Shown piece by piece: positions 15,076 to 22,803 of a stretch of DNA of 35,092 nucleotides (its first letter is position 1; every line of letters begins with the position of its first letter). Under the pieces are notes generated by a model. It was not told the DNA's origin and did no database searches. It was given only the letters and a program-made list of their open reading frames with translations. The DNA is from MFAQ01 sp964429015 (GTDB lineage Bacteria > Patescibacteriota > Microgenomatia > UBA1400 > MFAQ01), in NCBI GenBank assembly GCA_964429015.1, contig CAYSAM010000010.1, positions 1 to 35,092 on the forward strand, written 5' to 3'. Both the position numbers and the translations under genes were made by a program.

Positions 15076-16908
15076 ATGATGCGTTTAAGGGGTTTGATGA
15101 CTATTTCTTTTTTAGTTTTTATTTTAGCGTCTATTGCTTTAATTACTGTAATAATCGACGATAAAAAAGACTTATCTAGCCGTGCAAGTCTTGGCGTAGT
15201 CAATACTCCAAACAAACCCCTTCAACTATACGAGCAAGCCAAAGACACAGGTTTTTACAACTCCATTATCTGGCAAAAAATAGAACCAAACCTGTATTTA
15301 AACAGTAACAACTCCGACACCGTCAGAATTCTGCCTGCAAGCTTCAACTCATCTTCAATTTCTGCCACTTTAGGAAAAGAATTTATCAAAGTTGGCAGTC
15401 AAGGTGTATCGGGGGGAAATTTGGGTGATTGGTCACAGGAAAAATTTACATACCAACTCTTTGGCGAAACTAAAAAAGTCAATCTCTGGCGAAGTTCACA
15501 GGCTTCCTTACTAGAGGTTGGCTCAGAAAAAAATTCCACCACAGAAACCGTAGAGTTTTTAAAAAACATTCCCAGCAACCTAGTTCTCGGATCAAGTACC
15601 ACTACTCCAGATGACTCAGCCAAAATGGCTACACTTATTCGTCCCTCGGTAGCCATGATTCTGAATCACTACTGTGCCGAGTTAAAGTTTTTTAGTGCCC
15701 CAGATTTTCCACTTTCCAACAAAGTTTATCCTTTTTGTCTTACATCAGTCGGTACAGGATTTTTTATAAGTGAAGATGGTTTGATGGCAACCAATGGTCA
15801 TATTGTCAAAAACTTTCCCAAAAGCGCTCTGTATTATGGCATTTCCTCAGGTAAGCTAGATACTTTGCTCTCAGATTTTTTGGGTGTTTATCTTTCCCAG
15901 CAACTTCATAGACAAACAACTCCAGAAGAGGTTGCTCAAAAAATCAAAGAAGCCCACAACAACAAAGAGGTTCTTTATCAAGTTGGAGGTCTTATCCTCG
16001 ATTTAAATAAAAAAAATATTTTAAAATTCCAAAACGAAAAATATGGTTATTTTCTTCAAATTGGCAATACTCCTGCCACCATTACAAACGAAGGTGTAAA
16101 AATAACAGATGGTATTGTCAAAGCTAATTTGGTAGATATTGACTACGAAGAACCAAACGACCAAACAGGTTTTAACTCTTCGGATGTTGCTTTGCTAAAA
16201 GCTGATGGTGGAATATATCCGGGGCTAGAACTTGGTAGTCTAGATGAAGCTTATGTTGGTTCCAATCTCCAAGTTGTTGGTTTTCCTGCTGCCTCTATGG
16301 GCACAGGAGATTTACTTGATAGTGCTTCAGTTTCCGAACCAACTTTCACCAAAGGCTTAGTAAGTGCTATAAAGCTCGCTAAAGGAAACCAAAAAAAACT
16401 TATCCAAACAGACGCCATAATTAATCATGGCAATAGTGGGGGGCCAGCCTTATTGCAAAACGGTCACGTGGTTGGAGTCGCAAACTACGGTGTTGCGTCC
16501 GAGAATGGTTTAGGCTCCTACAACTTTTTGCGCGATATTCAAGACGTCAAAGATCTAGTTCAAAAACAAAACCAAAAACTGAGTCAAGGAAAAATTTTTA
16601 CTTTATGGCAAGAGGGTTTAAATAATTACTGGCTAGGCTACTTTAAATATTCACAAAAAAGTTTTAGTGAACTCAAATCTCTATACCCACAACATCCTTT
16701 AGTTGAAAAATACTTAAGCTCTGTAAATACCAAAATCAACACTGTCGAGGATCTCACACCAAAGTTTACTCACAAGCAACGCGGATCATATATTTTTCTT
16801 TCTTCACTCATAATGTCAATTTCCGGACTTACAGCCATTGTTAGTTTATTTCTAATTTATCGTCAAAAAAGTAGTCCCCCCAACCTATCGGATACCTCTA
16901 TCGCGTAA
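15076..16908 (+). CDS. Membrane-tethered trypsin-like serine protease
   Basis: This 610-residue protein has an N-terminal membrane helix (about residues 7-27) and a second one near the C-terminus (about residues 576-600). The outer domain is a chymotrypsin-fold protease of the DegP/HtrA type: His242 in MATNGHIV, Asp370 in SSDVALL and Ser454 in HGNSGGP. About 128 residues separate His and Asp, far more than in HtrA (around 30), so there is a large insert. No PDZ domain is evident; residues 490-565 look helical. About 180 residues precede the protease domain and are unassigned. It probably processes or degrades surface proteins. Confidence 0.85.
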   Translation: MMRLRGLMTISFLVFILASIALITVIIDDKKDLSSRASLGVVNTPNKPLQLYEQAKDTGFYNSIIWQKIEPNLYLNSNNSDTVRILPASFNSSSISATLGKEFIKVGSQGVSGGNLGDWSQEKFTYQLFGETKKVNLWRSSQASLLEVGSEKNSTTETVEFLKNIPSNLVLGSSTTTPDDSAKMATLIRPSVAMILNHYCAELKFFSAPDFPLSNKVYPFCLTSVGTGFFISEDGLMATNGHIVKNFPKSALYYGISSGKLDTLLSDFLGVYLSQQLHRQTTPEEVAQKIKEAHNNKEVLYQVGGLILDLNKKNILKFQNEKYGYFLQIGNTPATITNEGVKITDGIVKANLVDIDYEEPNDQTGFNSSDVALLKADGGIYPGLELGSLDEAYVGSNLQVVGFPAASMGTGDLLDSASVSEPTFTKGLVSAIKLAKGNQKKLIQTDAIINHGNSGGPALLQNGHVVGVANYGVASENGLGSYNFLRDIQDVKDLVQKQNQKLSQGKIFTLWQEGLNNYWLGYFKYSQKSFSELKSLYPQHPLVEKYLSSVNTKINTVEDLTPKFTHKQRGSYIFLSSLIMSISGLTAIVSLFLIYRQKSSPPNLSDTSIA

Positions 16909-16914
16909 TTATGA

Positions 16915-16920
16915 TATAAC
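16915..16920 (+). promoter_or_regulatory. -10 box of the Pro-rich protein gene
   Basis: TATAAC ends 6 nt before ATG 16927. Confidence 0.4.
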
Positions 16921-16926
16921 AAAATT

Positions 16927-17461
16927 ATGGATAATAATAACTTGCCATCAAATGGCCCTAGTATCGACCCCTCCCAGCTTGCTGCGCAAGATATGGTTCC
17001 ACTTACCGCGCCAACAAATCCATTATCTGCACCAACTTCTTTAAATCATCTTATCGATATTACTCCTGGAGATGTAACTGCAGCTAATATTCCCGAGCCC
17101 GTCATTCCCGAACCAAAAATAATTGATATAACTCCCAACACGGCTCCCACTATGGCACCAATCTCACCTACACCAACAATCACAGAGCCCCTTCAACCAC
17201 TAACTCAACCACTAACTCAACCACTAACTCAACCACTAACTCAACCACTAACTCAACCANNNNNNNNNNNNNNNNNNNNNNNNNNNNNNNNNNNNNNNNN
17301 NNNNNNNNNNNNNNNNNNNNNNNNNNNNNNNNNNNNNNNNNNNNNNNNNNNNNNNNNNNCTACCCTCAATGCCTTCAGCTCAGCCAGAGCCGGTAGCCCC
17401 AATAGTTACACCTACAAATCCTCTAGCCGAAGATCCAAATCTTGTTCAAACGATCAGCTAA
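16927..17461 (+). CDS. Pro/Thr-rich repeat protein, interrupted by an assembly gap
   Basis: The visible N-terminal 111 residues are rich in Pro, Thr and Ile, with repeats such as IDITP, and end in tandem PLTQ units. After 100 N, the frame starting at 17360 continues in the same style (PEPVAPIVTPTNPLAEDP) and stops with TAA at 17459-17461. The 100 N shift this frame by one relative to the first half, so the N number is nominal. It has no signal peptide or membrane segment. I recognise no family; it is probably disordered. Its stop overlaps the next start (TAATG). Confidence 0.7.
17198..17259 (+). repeat. 12-bp tandem repeat coding PLTQ units
   Basis: The unit CCACTAACTCAA is repeated about five times up to the N run, each coding Pro-Leu-Thr-Gln. 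The repeat runs into the gap, so the true copy number is unknown; the repeat itself probably caused the assembly break. Confidence 0.9.
17260..17359. other. Assembly gap (100 N)
   Basis: A run of exactly 100 N follows a tandem repeat. The length is a placeholder: the coding frame before and after the gap differs by one base. Confidence 0.95.
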
Positions 17462-17781
17462 TGGAAATAATCTGGACCAATCACCTACGAGAAAGAATAA
17501 AACAAAGAGGTCTTAGCCCCTCATTGGTCGATAAAGCTGTCCGCTTTCCTGACCAAATAATCAAAAGCACAACTACAGATTCAAATAAACACGTCAAAAT
17601 TATCGATGGGTACAAAATAGTTGCTGCCGTAAAACGAGAGGGCGGTAACTGGGTTATCACTTCAGCCTGGTGGAATCCTGCCAACAAATGGGAAAAATCT
17701 TCATCAAGTAACAAACTCTTTTTTGAAAAGTGGGTCGAAAACTTTGTTCTTTGGTTAGAGAAAAAAATTACAGGTCGCTAG
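17461..17781 (+). CDS. DUF4258-like small protein (RelE-type fold suspected)
   Basis: This 106-residue protein starts at the ATG that overlaps the preceding stop (TAATG). Its N-terminus, with HLRERIKQRGLS and VDKAVRFPDQII, and the later KIVAAVKREGGNWVITSAWW resemble DUF4258-type proteins, which share the RelE/ParE toxin fold. The C-terminal 30 residues are basic with aromatic residues. No antitoxin-like partner is clear; the upstream Pro-rich protein is not like known antitoxins. The frame can be read continuously across the N run from 16927, but that is an artefact of the gap length. Function is uncertain. Confidence 0.65.
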   Translation: MEIIWTNHLRERIKQRGLSPSLVDKAVRFPDQIIKSTTTDSNKHVKIIDGYKIVAAVKREGGNWVITSAWWNPANKWEKSSSSNKLFFEKWVENFVLWLEKKITGR

Positions 17782-17784
17782 TTC

Positions 17785-18096
17785 CTAATTGCTATCTTCT
17801 TCGGTTTTTGTCAAAAAACCAAACTGAGTTTTAACTTTTTTGTACTCGTCGCAGTTTAGCCTTTCAAAAGCACCCTCTCTGGTTTCATTTGGGCACTTAG
17901 TTACATAAGCCATCCCCATAAAACTGGCAAAAACAATAAACATAGAAAACAGGCTTGCTCCAAAAATTCTCAGTTTATATAGTCTGTCATCTATTACTAC
18001 TTCACGCCAACCTACAAAGGTATGATAAAACCACTCCGAAAAAACAATTAAAAAAATAATAGCCAAAATCACTCCTACAATTACTGGCATCTCCAT
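17785..18096 (-). CDS. Small two-span membrane protein, unknown
   Basis: The 103-residue product has two hydrophobic helices (about residues 4-22 and 43-66) separated by a basic/aromatic loop (FYHTFVGWREVVIDDRLYKLR). A charged C-terminal tail contains two Cys (TKCPNE, LNCDEY) and is probably on the same side as the N-terminus. I recognise no family. It is convergent with the DUF4258-like gene (3 nt between the stops) and divergent from the cyclophilin lipoprotein gene, whose start lies 25 nt away. Confidence 0.65.
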   Translation of the reverse strand: MEMPVIVGVILAIIFLIVFSEWFYHTFVGWREVVIDDRLYKLRIFGASLFSMFIVFASFMGMAYVTKCPNETREGAFERLNCDEYKKVKTQFGFLTKTEEDSN

Positions 18097-18106
18097 AGCT
18101 TCATGT

Positions 18107-18115
18107 TATCATAAT
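18107..18115 (+). promoter_or_regulatory. -10 region of the cyclophilin lipoprotein gene
   Basis: Overlapping TATCAT (18107-18112) and CATAAT (18110-18115) lie 9 and 6 nt before ATG 18122. The same A/T-rich spot reads TATGAT on the minus strand and could serve the divergent gene. Confidence 0.35.
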
Positions 18116-18121
18116 TAAGTT

Positions 18122-18814
18122 ATGTTCAAAAAAATATCAATCATCGTTGCTCTGGCATTTTTACTTTCTGCTTGCCAGTATAATACTAAACAGCCTACCA
18201 ATACTTCAAAAAGTAATTCTTACCAATTAGAAACAAAACAAACCCAATCTATGCCAACAAGCACCACTCCTACTATAATTCCTACTTCAGAAAAATTAGC
18301 AGATAACATCACCGCTACTCTCAAAACAAACAAAGGTACTATAAAAGTTGTTCTCTTCCCCAAAATGGCCCCCAACACCGTTGCTAACTTTGTTGAGCTC
18401 GCCAAGGGTACAAAAATCAATCCTAATACTGGGAAAAAAGTTTCCGAAAAGCCTTTTTATGATGGTGTAATTTTCCATCGCGTTATCTCTGGTTTTATGA
18501 TTCAAGGTGGTGATCCAAACGGTACCGGTATGGGTGGGCCAGGCTACAAGTTTGCCGATGAGCCGGTTACTGAAAAATACTTAAGAGGTACTATTGCAAT
18601 GGCCAATGCTGGTCCAAACACCAATGGTAGCCAATTTTTCATCATGCATAAGGACTACCCACTTCCCCCCAGCTACACTATCTTTGGCCGAATCGATGCC
18701 GATGATAGCGCCAGTTTTGCCACAGTCGACGCTATTGCTAGCGTAAAAACTAACCCAGCCGATGCACCCTTAGATAAGGTAGTTATTGAGTCGGTTACCA
18801 TAACCGAAAAATAA
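18122..18814 (+). CDS. Cyclophilin-type peptidyl-prolyl isomerase, lipoprotein
   Basis: This 230-residue protein has a lipoprotein signal (lipobox LLSAC, Cys18), so it is anchored on the outer face of the membrane. A Thr/Ser-rich spacer (about residues 20-60) leads to a cyclophilin domain: FHRVISGFMIQGGDP (catalytic Arg), GPGYKFADE, AMANAGPNTNGSQFFI. It should speed folding of secreted proteins at proline bonds, a match for the SecA and protease genes nearby. A GTKINPNTGKKVSEKPFYDG insert loop precedes the catalytic segment. The stop overlaps the next start by 1 nt (TAATG). Confidence 0.93.
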   Translation: MFKKISIIVALAFLLSACQYNTKQPTNTSKSNSYQLETKQTQSMPTSTTPTIIPTSEKLADNITATLKTNKGTIKVVLFPKMAPNTVANFVELAKGTKINPNTGKKVSEKPFYDGVIFHRVISGFMIQGGDPNGTGMGGPGYKFADEPVTEKYLRGTIAMANAGPNTNGSQFFIMHKDYPLPPSYTIFGRIDADDSASFATVDAIASVKTNPADAPLDKVVIESVTITEK

Positions 18815-19644
18815 TGCGCAAGGTAGGAGGACATGTTTCAATTGCTGGTGGTATTTCAAATGCAATCCAAAACACTATAAATATTGGCGGCAACTGTATG
18901 CAAATATTTGCCGGCTCGCCCAGGCTTTGGTCCCGCCAGCTATGGAAAAAAGAGGAAGTAGAAAAATTTACCAATCTATCAAAAGAAAAAGATCTAAATC
19001 CTGTTTTTATCCATGCACTTTATCTCGTCAATTTGGGTACTGACAAGGAAGATTTGTTACAAAAATCCATTGACTCATTAATTTTAGATATCCAAAATGG
19101 CGATCAGATTGGTGCAGCTGGCGTTGTAGTTCATATCGGCTCCCATCAGGGTAGAGGTTTTGATTCTATAAAAAATCAGATAGTAGAATCTCTACAAAAA
19201 ATCATTTTTGCCACCTCCAAAACTCCAATATTACTAGAAACAGATGCTGGTCAAAATGGCAAAATAGGATCCATTGAAGAAATAGACTTTTTGATAAAGG
19301 CAGTGAATAACCCTAGGGTTCAAATTTGTTTCGATACAGCCCATCTGTTCGAAGGAGGATTGGATCTAAGAGAAATAAACCAGGTAAATGAGTTTGTAAA
19401 AAATCTGCACAATCTTAATCTCATAGACAAAGTGTCATGTGTTCATCTAAACGACTCTGCAACCGATCTAGATTCCCACAAAGATAATCACGCCGACCTC
19501 GGTATAGGCAAAATTGGTTTAGTTGGCCTCAGCAACTTTGTAAATCACCAAGATTTAAGACACCTTCCTTTAATTCTCGAAACTCCAGGCAAAGATAAAA
19601 TGGGTCCTGATCTCGAAAACATCACTATCGCCAAATCTCTCTAG
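18814..19644 (+). CDS. nfo: Endonuclease IV (AP endonuclease)
   Basis: This 276-residue TIM-barrel enzyme cuts DNA 5' of abasic sites in base-excision repair. The family's trinuclear zinc ligands all seem present: His67, His107, Glu142, Asp174, His177, His211, Asp224, His226 and Glu256. Key motifs are GGHVSIAGG, VVHIGSHQG, LLETDAGQNG (usually LENTAGQG), CFDTAH, and ILETPG. The start overlaps the cyclophilin stop (TAATG), so it is translated by reinitiation. A palindromic element begins right after the stop. Identification is certain. Confidence 0.96.
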   Translation: MRKVGGHVSIAGGISNAIQNTINIGGNCMQIFAGSPRLWSRQLWKKEEVEKFTNLSKEKDLNPVFIHALYLVNLGTDKEDLLQKSIDSLILDIQNGDQIGAAGVVVHIGSHQGRGFDSIKNQIVESLQKIIFATSKTPILLETDAGQNGKIGSIEEIDFLIKAVNNPRVQICFDTAHLFEGGLDLREINQVNEFVKNLHNLNLIDKVSCVHLNDSATDLDSHKDNHADLGIGKIGLVGLSNFVNHQDLRHLPLILETPGKDKMGPDLENITIAKSL

Positions 19645-19647
19645 TCT

Positions 19648-19712
19648 GTCATTCCGGACTTGCCTGCCCTCGATTTATCGGGGTCCGGAACCTGCCCGTC
19701 CGGCAGGCGTGT
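19648..19712. repeat. Composite palindromic element (GTCATTCCGGAC type) with nested hairpins
   Basis: The segment starts GTCATTCCGGAC. Outer arms CCGGAC (19654-19659) and GTCCGG (19683-19688) enclose CCTGCCC and the stem CGAT/ATCG. A second perfect hairpin, CCTGCC (19691-19696) with GGCAGG (19702-19707), follows. GTCATTCCGGA-type repeats are common small mobile palindromes; the CCTGCC hairpin resembles the one nested in the element at 25601. It lies between the convergent genes nfo and the phosphodiester glycosidase and may also end transcription. Confidence 0.65.
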
Positions 19713-19731
19713 CTATACAAGTAAGTACAAT

Positions 19732-20925
19732 TTATTTTTTTACAAACAATATGGCGTTTGGAATATTTCTTCCAGGTCCTGCCTTATAACCACCACTCCA
19801 CAAGGCTGTTGAACCACCACTATCCAGATTAATTGCATTCTTAATTCCCATTTCCTTTAAAACTAGCGCTGCTTCTCCCACACTCGCTCCTCTTACAATA
19901 CCAATATAAGCAGTATTTCCTGTACTTCCCAAAAATCCTCTATTACCTCGGAGATTCTCTTTGTTTTGATCCGTTGTTGATACCATAACATTGCCGTCTA
20001 ATACTAGTAGTGGTCGATTAGCAATTACGCTGTCCACACTTGTATCCCTACCCCAACTTCTACTTTCTCTTACAAACCTAGCAGTGTTTCCAGAAAAGAT
20101 TGCCGCAGGCACACTACTGTACACATTATTGTCCGAGTTAAAATAAACTTTATTCTTATTCATTACAAGAACGTCAAAAGTATTTTTCTTGTTTGCGCAG
20201 TCTGGGTAAGTTTCAGGGCAAAAATAGGTTCCATTTATACCAGCAATGGCACTATTCCGGCTAACATAGTCAATAAGTGGCAATACTGGGCAATCAGAAG
20301 TACATGTAGAGCCCGAGGCTGTATCCACAATTACCTTTGCAGAATTAAGGTCTGCTGCCACAATATCTACAACAAAAAAGTTTTCCCCAACTTTCACTTT
20401 TTGCTTACTATAGCCAGTTCCTGGCGCTTCATTTTTTTCAACAATATTTTTGGGTATTATGTTAACCAAATTTTTTAAACGTTCATTTTCTTTGGTAATA
20501 GCCTCAGCTAGCTTTGCGCTTTCAGATGCTGCTTTTTCATTGTTCCCATTAGCAATTTCTGCCACCATACTTGCATATCCTTTTTGTAGTGGTTCAATTT
20601 TTCCACCCAATTCTTCTATGTCCAAAATATTTTTGTAGTACTTTAGAGCACTTCTAAACGACTCTGTTAGCTTGGCCATTTTTACCAAAACTTCATTATT
20701 TGTCTTTCTTAAGTCTTCATTATTCAATCTATCTATCTCCGCCGACAAACTCGCCTCAACTTCTCTAAAATTATTTTTTTGAGAAATATTCTCATTTTTT
20801 AAACTCTCAATTTTTTGATTAAAAAAACTTACTCCTTTCCACACTCCAATTGTTATGCAAGCAACTGCAAAAAAAGTTATGAATATCAATACAATATTTC
20901 CTATTTTGAGTTTTTGGTTATTCAT
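19732..20925 (-). CDS. Membrane-anchored phosphodiester glycosidase (NAGPA-like domain)
   Basis: This 397-residue protein has a transmembrane anchor (about residues 9-30) and a coiled coil (about residues 32-85). A C-terminal domain of the NAGPA/phosphodiester-glycosidase type follows, with AGINGTYF, RPLLVLDGNV and NLDSGGSTALW. Such enzymes remove or transfer sugar-phosphodiester groups, probably here on surface glycans. ATG 20925 is chosen: the frame extends to 21075, but that part only mirrors the upstream permease gene. It overlaps the permease stop by 8 nt and is the last gene of a MacAB-type operon. Two Cys pairs near TCTSDCP and CPETYPDC may form disulfides. Confidence 0.82.
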   Translation of the reverse strand: MNNQKLKIGNIVLIFITFFAVACITIGVWKGVSFFNQKIESLKNENISQKNNFREVEASLSAEIDRLNNEDLRKTNNEVLVKMAKLTESFRSALKYYKNILDIEELGGKIEPLQKGYASMVAEIANGNNEKAASESAKLAEAITKENERLKNLVNIIPKNIVEKNEAPGTGYSKQKVKVGENFFVVDIVAADLNSAKVIVDTASGSTCTSDCPVLPLIDYVSRNSAIAGINGTYFCPETYPDCANKKNTFDVLVMNKNKVYFNSDNNVYSSVPAAIFSGNTARFVRESRSWGRDTSVDSVIANRPLLVLDGNVMVSTTDQNKENLRGNRGFLGSTGNTAYIGIVRGASVGEAALVLKEMGIKNAINLDSGGSTALWSGGYKAGPGRNIPNAILFVKK

Positions 20926-22126
20926 ACCTAATTGCATCAATAGGGGAGAGGTCAGCAGCTTTTTTGGCGGGGAACACTCCAAAAACAATTCCAATTGCAG
21001 ACGAAGTTCCCAAAGCCAAAGCCATTGACTGCCAGCTAATGTAAGCAGGGAAAACACTCTGCACTCCCCACACAATCAGGCCAGCCAAACCAAGACCCAG
21101 TAGACCACCGAACACCGAGAGTACTACCGCTTCCGCCAAAAATTGCCATAAAATATCTATGCTTCTCGCTCCTAGTGCTCGGCGGATACCGATTTCCTTT
21201 ATTCTTTCTGTTACTGTTACGTACATAATATTTAAAATTCCAATACCGCCCACAATTAACGAAATGGCCGCAATTGCTACCAAAACTAAGTTAAGAGCAC
21301 TAAAAATAGATCCAATTGCATTCAAAATTTCCGTTGACTCAATTACCGAAAAATCATCCTCGTTATATCGTTTCAATAGTTCGGTCTTTAGCGCCGCTTT
21401 AAGGGCAGGAATTTCCTCCTCTGATCGGGCCTTGGTTAGTAGTTGAATAAATTTTTTGTCAGTATTAAAGGTATAAGCAGTTTTGTAAGGCATGTAAGCA
21501 AAAGAGTCTAAGTCGGGTCCGCCAAATCCACCACCTCCTTTGGATTCCATAACACCTAGCACTCTATAAGATTGGTTTTCTAATCGAATTTTTTTACCTA
21601 CGGCCGTACTTTTATCACCAAAAAGATTGGTTGCCAGTTTTGGTCCAATTACTACAACTTTGTTTCTTCCCGATACGTCTGAGGCGGAAAACACCTCTCC
21701 AAACTCAGGTTTTAAGTTTCTTGCCGGAAAAATATCTTCCGAGGTAGCAAATATAGTTGAGTCTTCAGTTTTACCATTATAAGAAGCCTTTGAGGCTTTG
21801 GTATAAATTGGTACAGCATACTCAGTTTCATTAATTCTTTTTATCTTTGCCACATCCTCTTCATGAAATATTGGTCCTGTTACTCCAGAATTATTACTAA
21901 ATCCACCTTTCGAATTCAAAACTCCGCCAGGTATGGCATAGACAAGGTTTGTTCCCAAGTTGTCAAACTGATTTTTTATAAATAGTTTAAGCCCTGTTCC
22001 CGCTGCCATCAGCAAAACTACCGAGAGTACACCAATCATAATTCCTAAAGAAGTCAAAAAAGTTCGCCCCTTATTTTTACCAAAGTCAACAAGAGCTGAA
22101 CGGAATATGTTTATAAAAAAGTTCAT
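20918..22126 (-). CDS. MacB-type ABC transporter permease
   Basis: This 402-residue protein has the MacB/FtsX permease plan: one N-terminal helix (about residues 20-42), a large outer MacB-PCD domain (about residues 45-270), and three C-terminal helices. The conserved segment ERIKEIGIRRALGAR lies between helices 2 and 3. It pairs with the ATPase just upstream, overlapping it by 4 nt, and works with the MacA-like adaptor. Such systems move force across the membrane to export peptides, lipids or drugs. The substrate is unknown. Confidence 0.92.
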   Translation of the reverse strand: MNFFINIFRSALVDFGKNKGRTFLTSLGIMIGVLSVVLLMAAGTGLKLFIKNQFDNLGTNLVYAIPGGVLNSKGGFSNNSGVTGPIFHEEDVAKIKRINETEYAVPIYTKASKASYNGKTEDSTIFATSEDIFPARNLKPEFGEVFSASDVSGRNKVVVIGPKLATNLFGDKSTAVGKKIRLENQSYRVLGVMESKGGGGFGGPDLDSFAYMPYKTAYTFNTDKKFIQLLTKARSEEEIPALKAALKTELLKRYNEDDFSVIESTEILNAIGSIFSALNLVLVAIAAISLIVGGIGILNIMYVTVTERIKEIGIRRALGARSIDILWQFLAEAVVLSVFGGLLGLGLAGLIVWGVQSVFPAYISWQSMALALGTSSAIGIVFGVFPAKKAADLSPIDAIRYE

Positions 22127-22803
22127 TTTTCTACCTCTCCATCTTTAATTTTTATTTGTCTTCTGGTTTTTTTTGCGATATCTGGTTCGTGAGTAACAAC
22201 CAATATAGTTATCCCTTCCTCATTTAGCTCACCAAAAAGTTTCATAATCTCGTCACCTGTTTTTGTATCTAGGTTTCCTGTCGGCTCATCAGCCAAAATC
22301 AATTTTGGTTTCATAATCAGAGCTCTAGCAATAGCCACTCTTTGTTGTTGACCTCCAGAAATTTTATTTGGGAAAGAATCTTTCTTGGATAAAATTCCAA
22401 ATCGCTCCATAAGGTACTCAGCTCTTTCTTCGGGGTCATAATCAAACTTTTTTCGCGCGTAGCCAATAGGTAGTAAGATGTTTTCTTTTATTGTCAATTT
22501 ATTTATAAGGTTAAACTGTTGAAAAACAAAGCCTACAAACTCACTTCTCAGAGTAGAGGTTCTGTCATCATCGAGTTTCGAAATATCATTGCCATTTATT
22601 ATTACTTTACCTGTAGATGGTTTATCCAAAAGTCCAATTACGTGCATTAAGGTCGACTTACCAGATCCAGAAGGTCCAATTAGGGACACATACTCACCCT
22701 CCGATATCTCAATATCAATTTTCTTCAGGGCCTGAAAAATACTACCGTCACCCAGCAGATACTCTTTAGATACATCAGATAATTTAATTACTGTAGAGGA
22801 CAT
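22123..22803 (-). CDS. MacB-type ABC transporter ATPase
   Basis: This 226-residue ATPase has Walker A GPSGSGKST, the Q-loop in VFQQFNL, signature SGGQQQR and Walker B LILADEPTGNLD, with the H-loop VTHEPD. It belongs to the MacB/LolD family. ATG 22803 (MSSTVIKLSDV) is preferred over the in-frame ATG at 22821, because the usual N-terminus of the family starts there; both overlap the upstream adaptor gene. Overlap with the permease is 4 nt (ATGA), indicating coupled translation. Confidence 0.93.
   Translation of the reverse strand: MSSTVIKLSDVSKEYLLGDGSIFQALKKIDIEISEGEYVSLIGPSGSGKSTLMHVIGLLDKPSTGKVIINGNDISKLDDDRTSTLRSEFVGFVFQQFNLINKLTIKENILLPIGYARKKFDYDPEERAEYLMERFGILSKKDSFPNKISGGQQQRVAIARALIMKPKLILADEPTGNLDTKTGDEIMKLFGELNEEGITILVVTHEPDIAKKTRRQIKIKDGEVEK

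Noticed and set aside
16927..17781. Single fused protein across the 100-N run
   Set aside because: The apparent fusion depends on the nominal gap length. The Pro-rich frame continues from 17360 and stops at 17461, where the DUF4258-like gene starts with its own ATG.
20926..21075. Longer start for the phosphodiester glycosidase
   Set aside because: The added 50 residues lie wholly inside the upstream permease gene in another frame; ATG 20925 precedes a normal membrane anchor.
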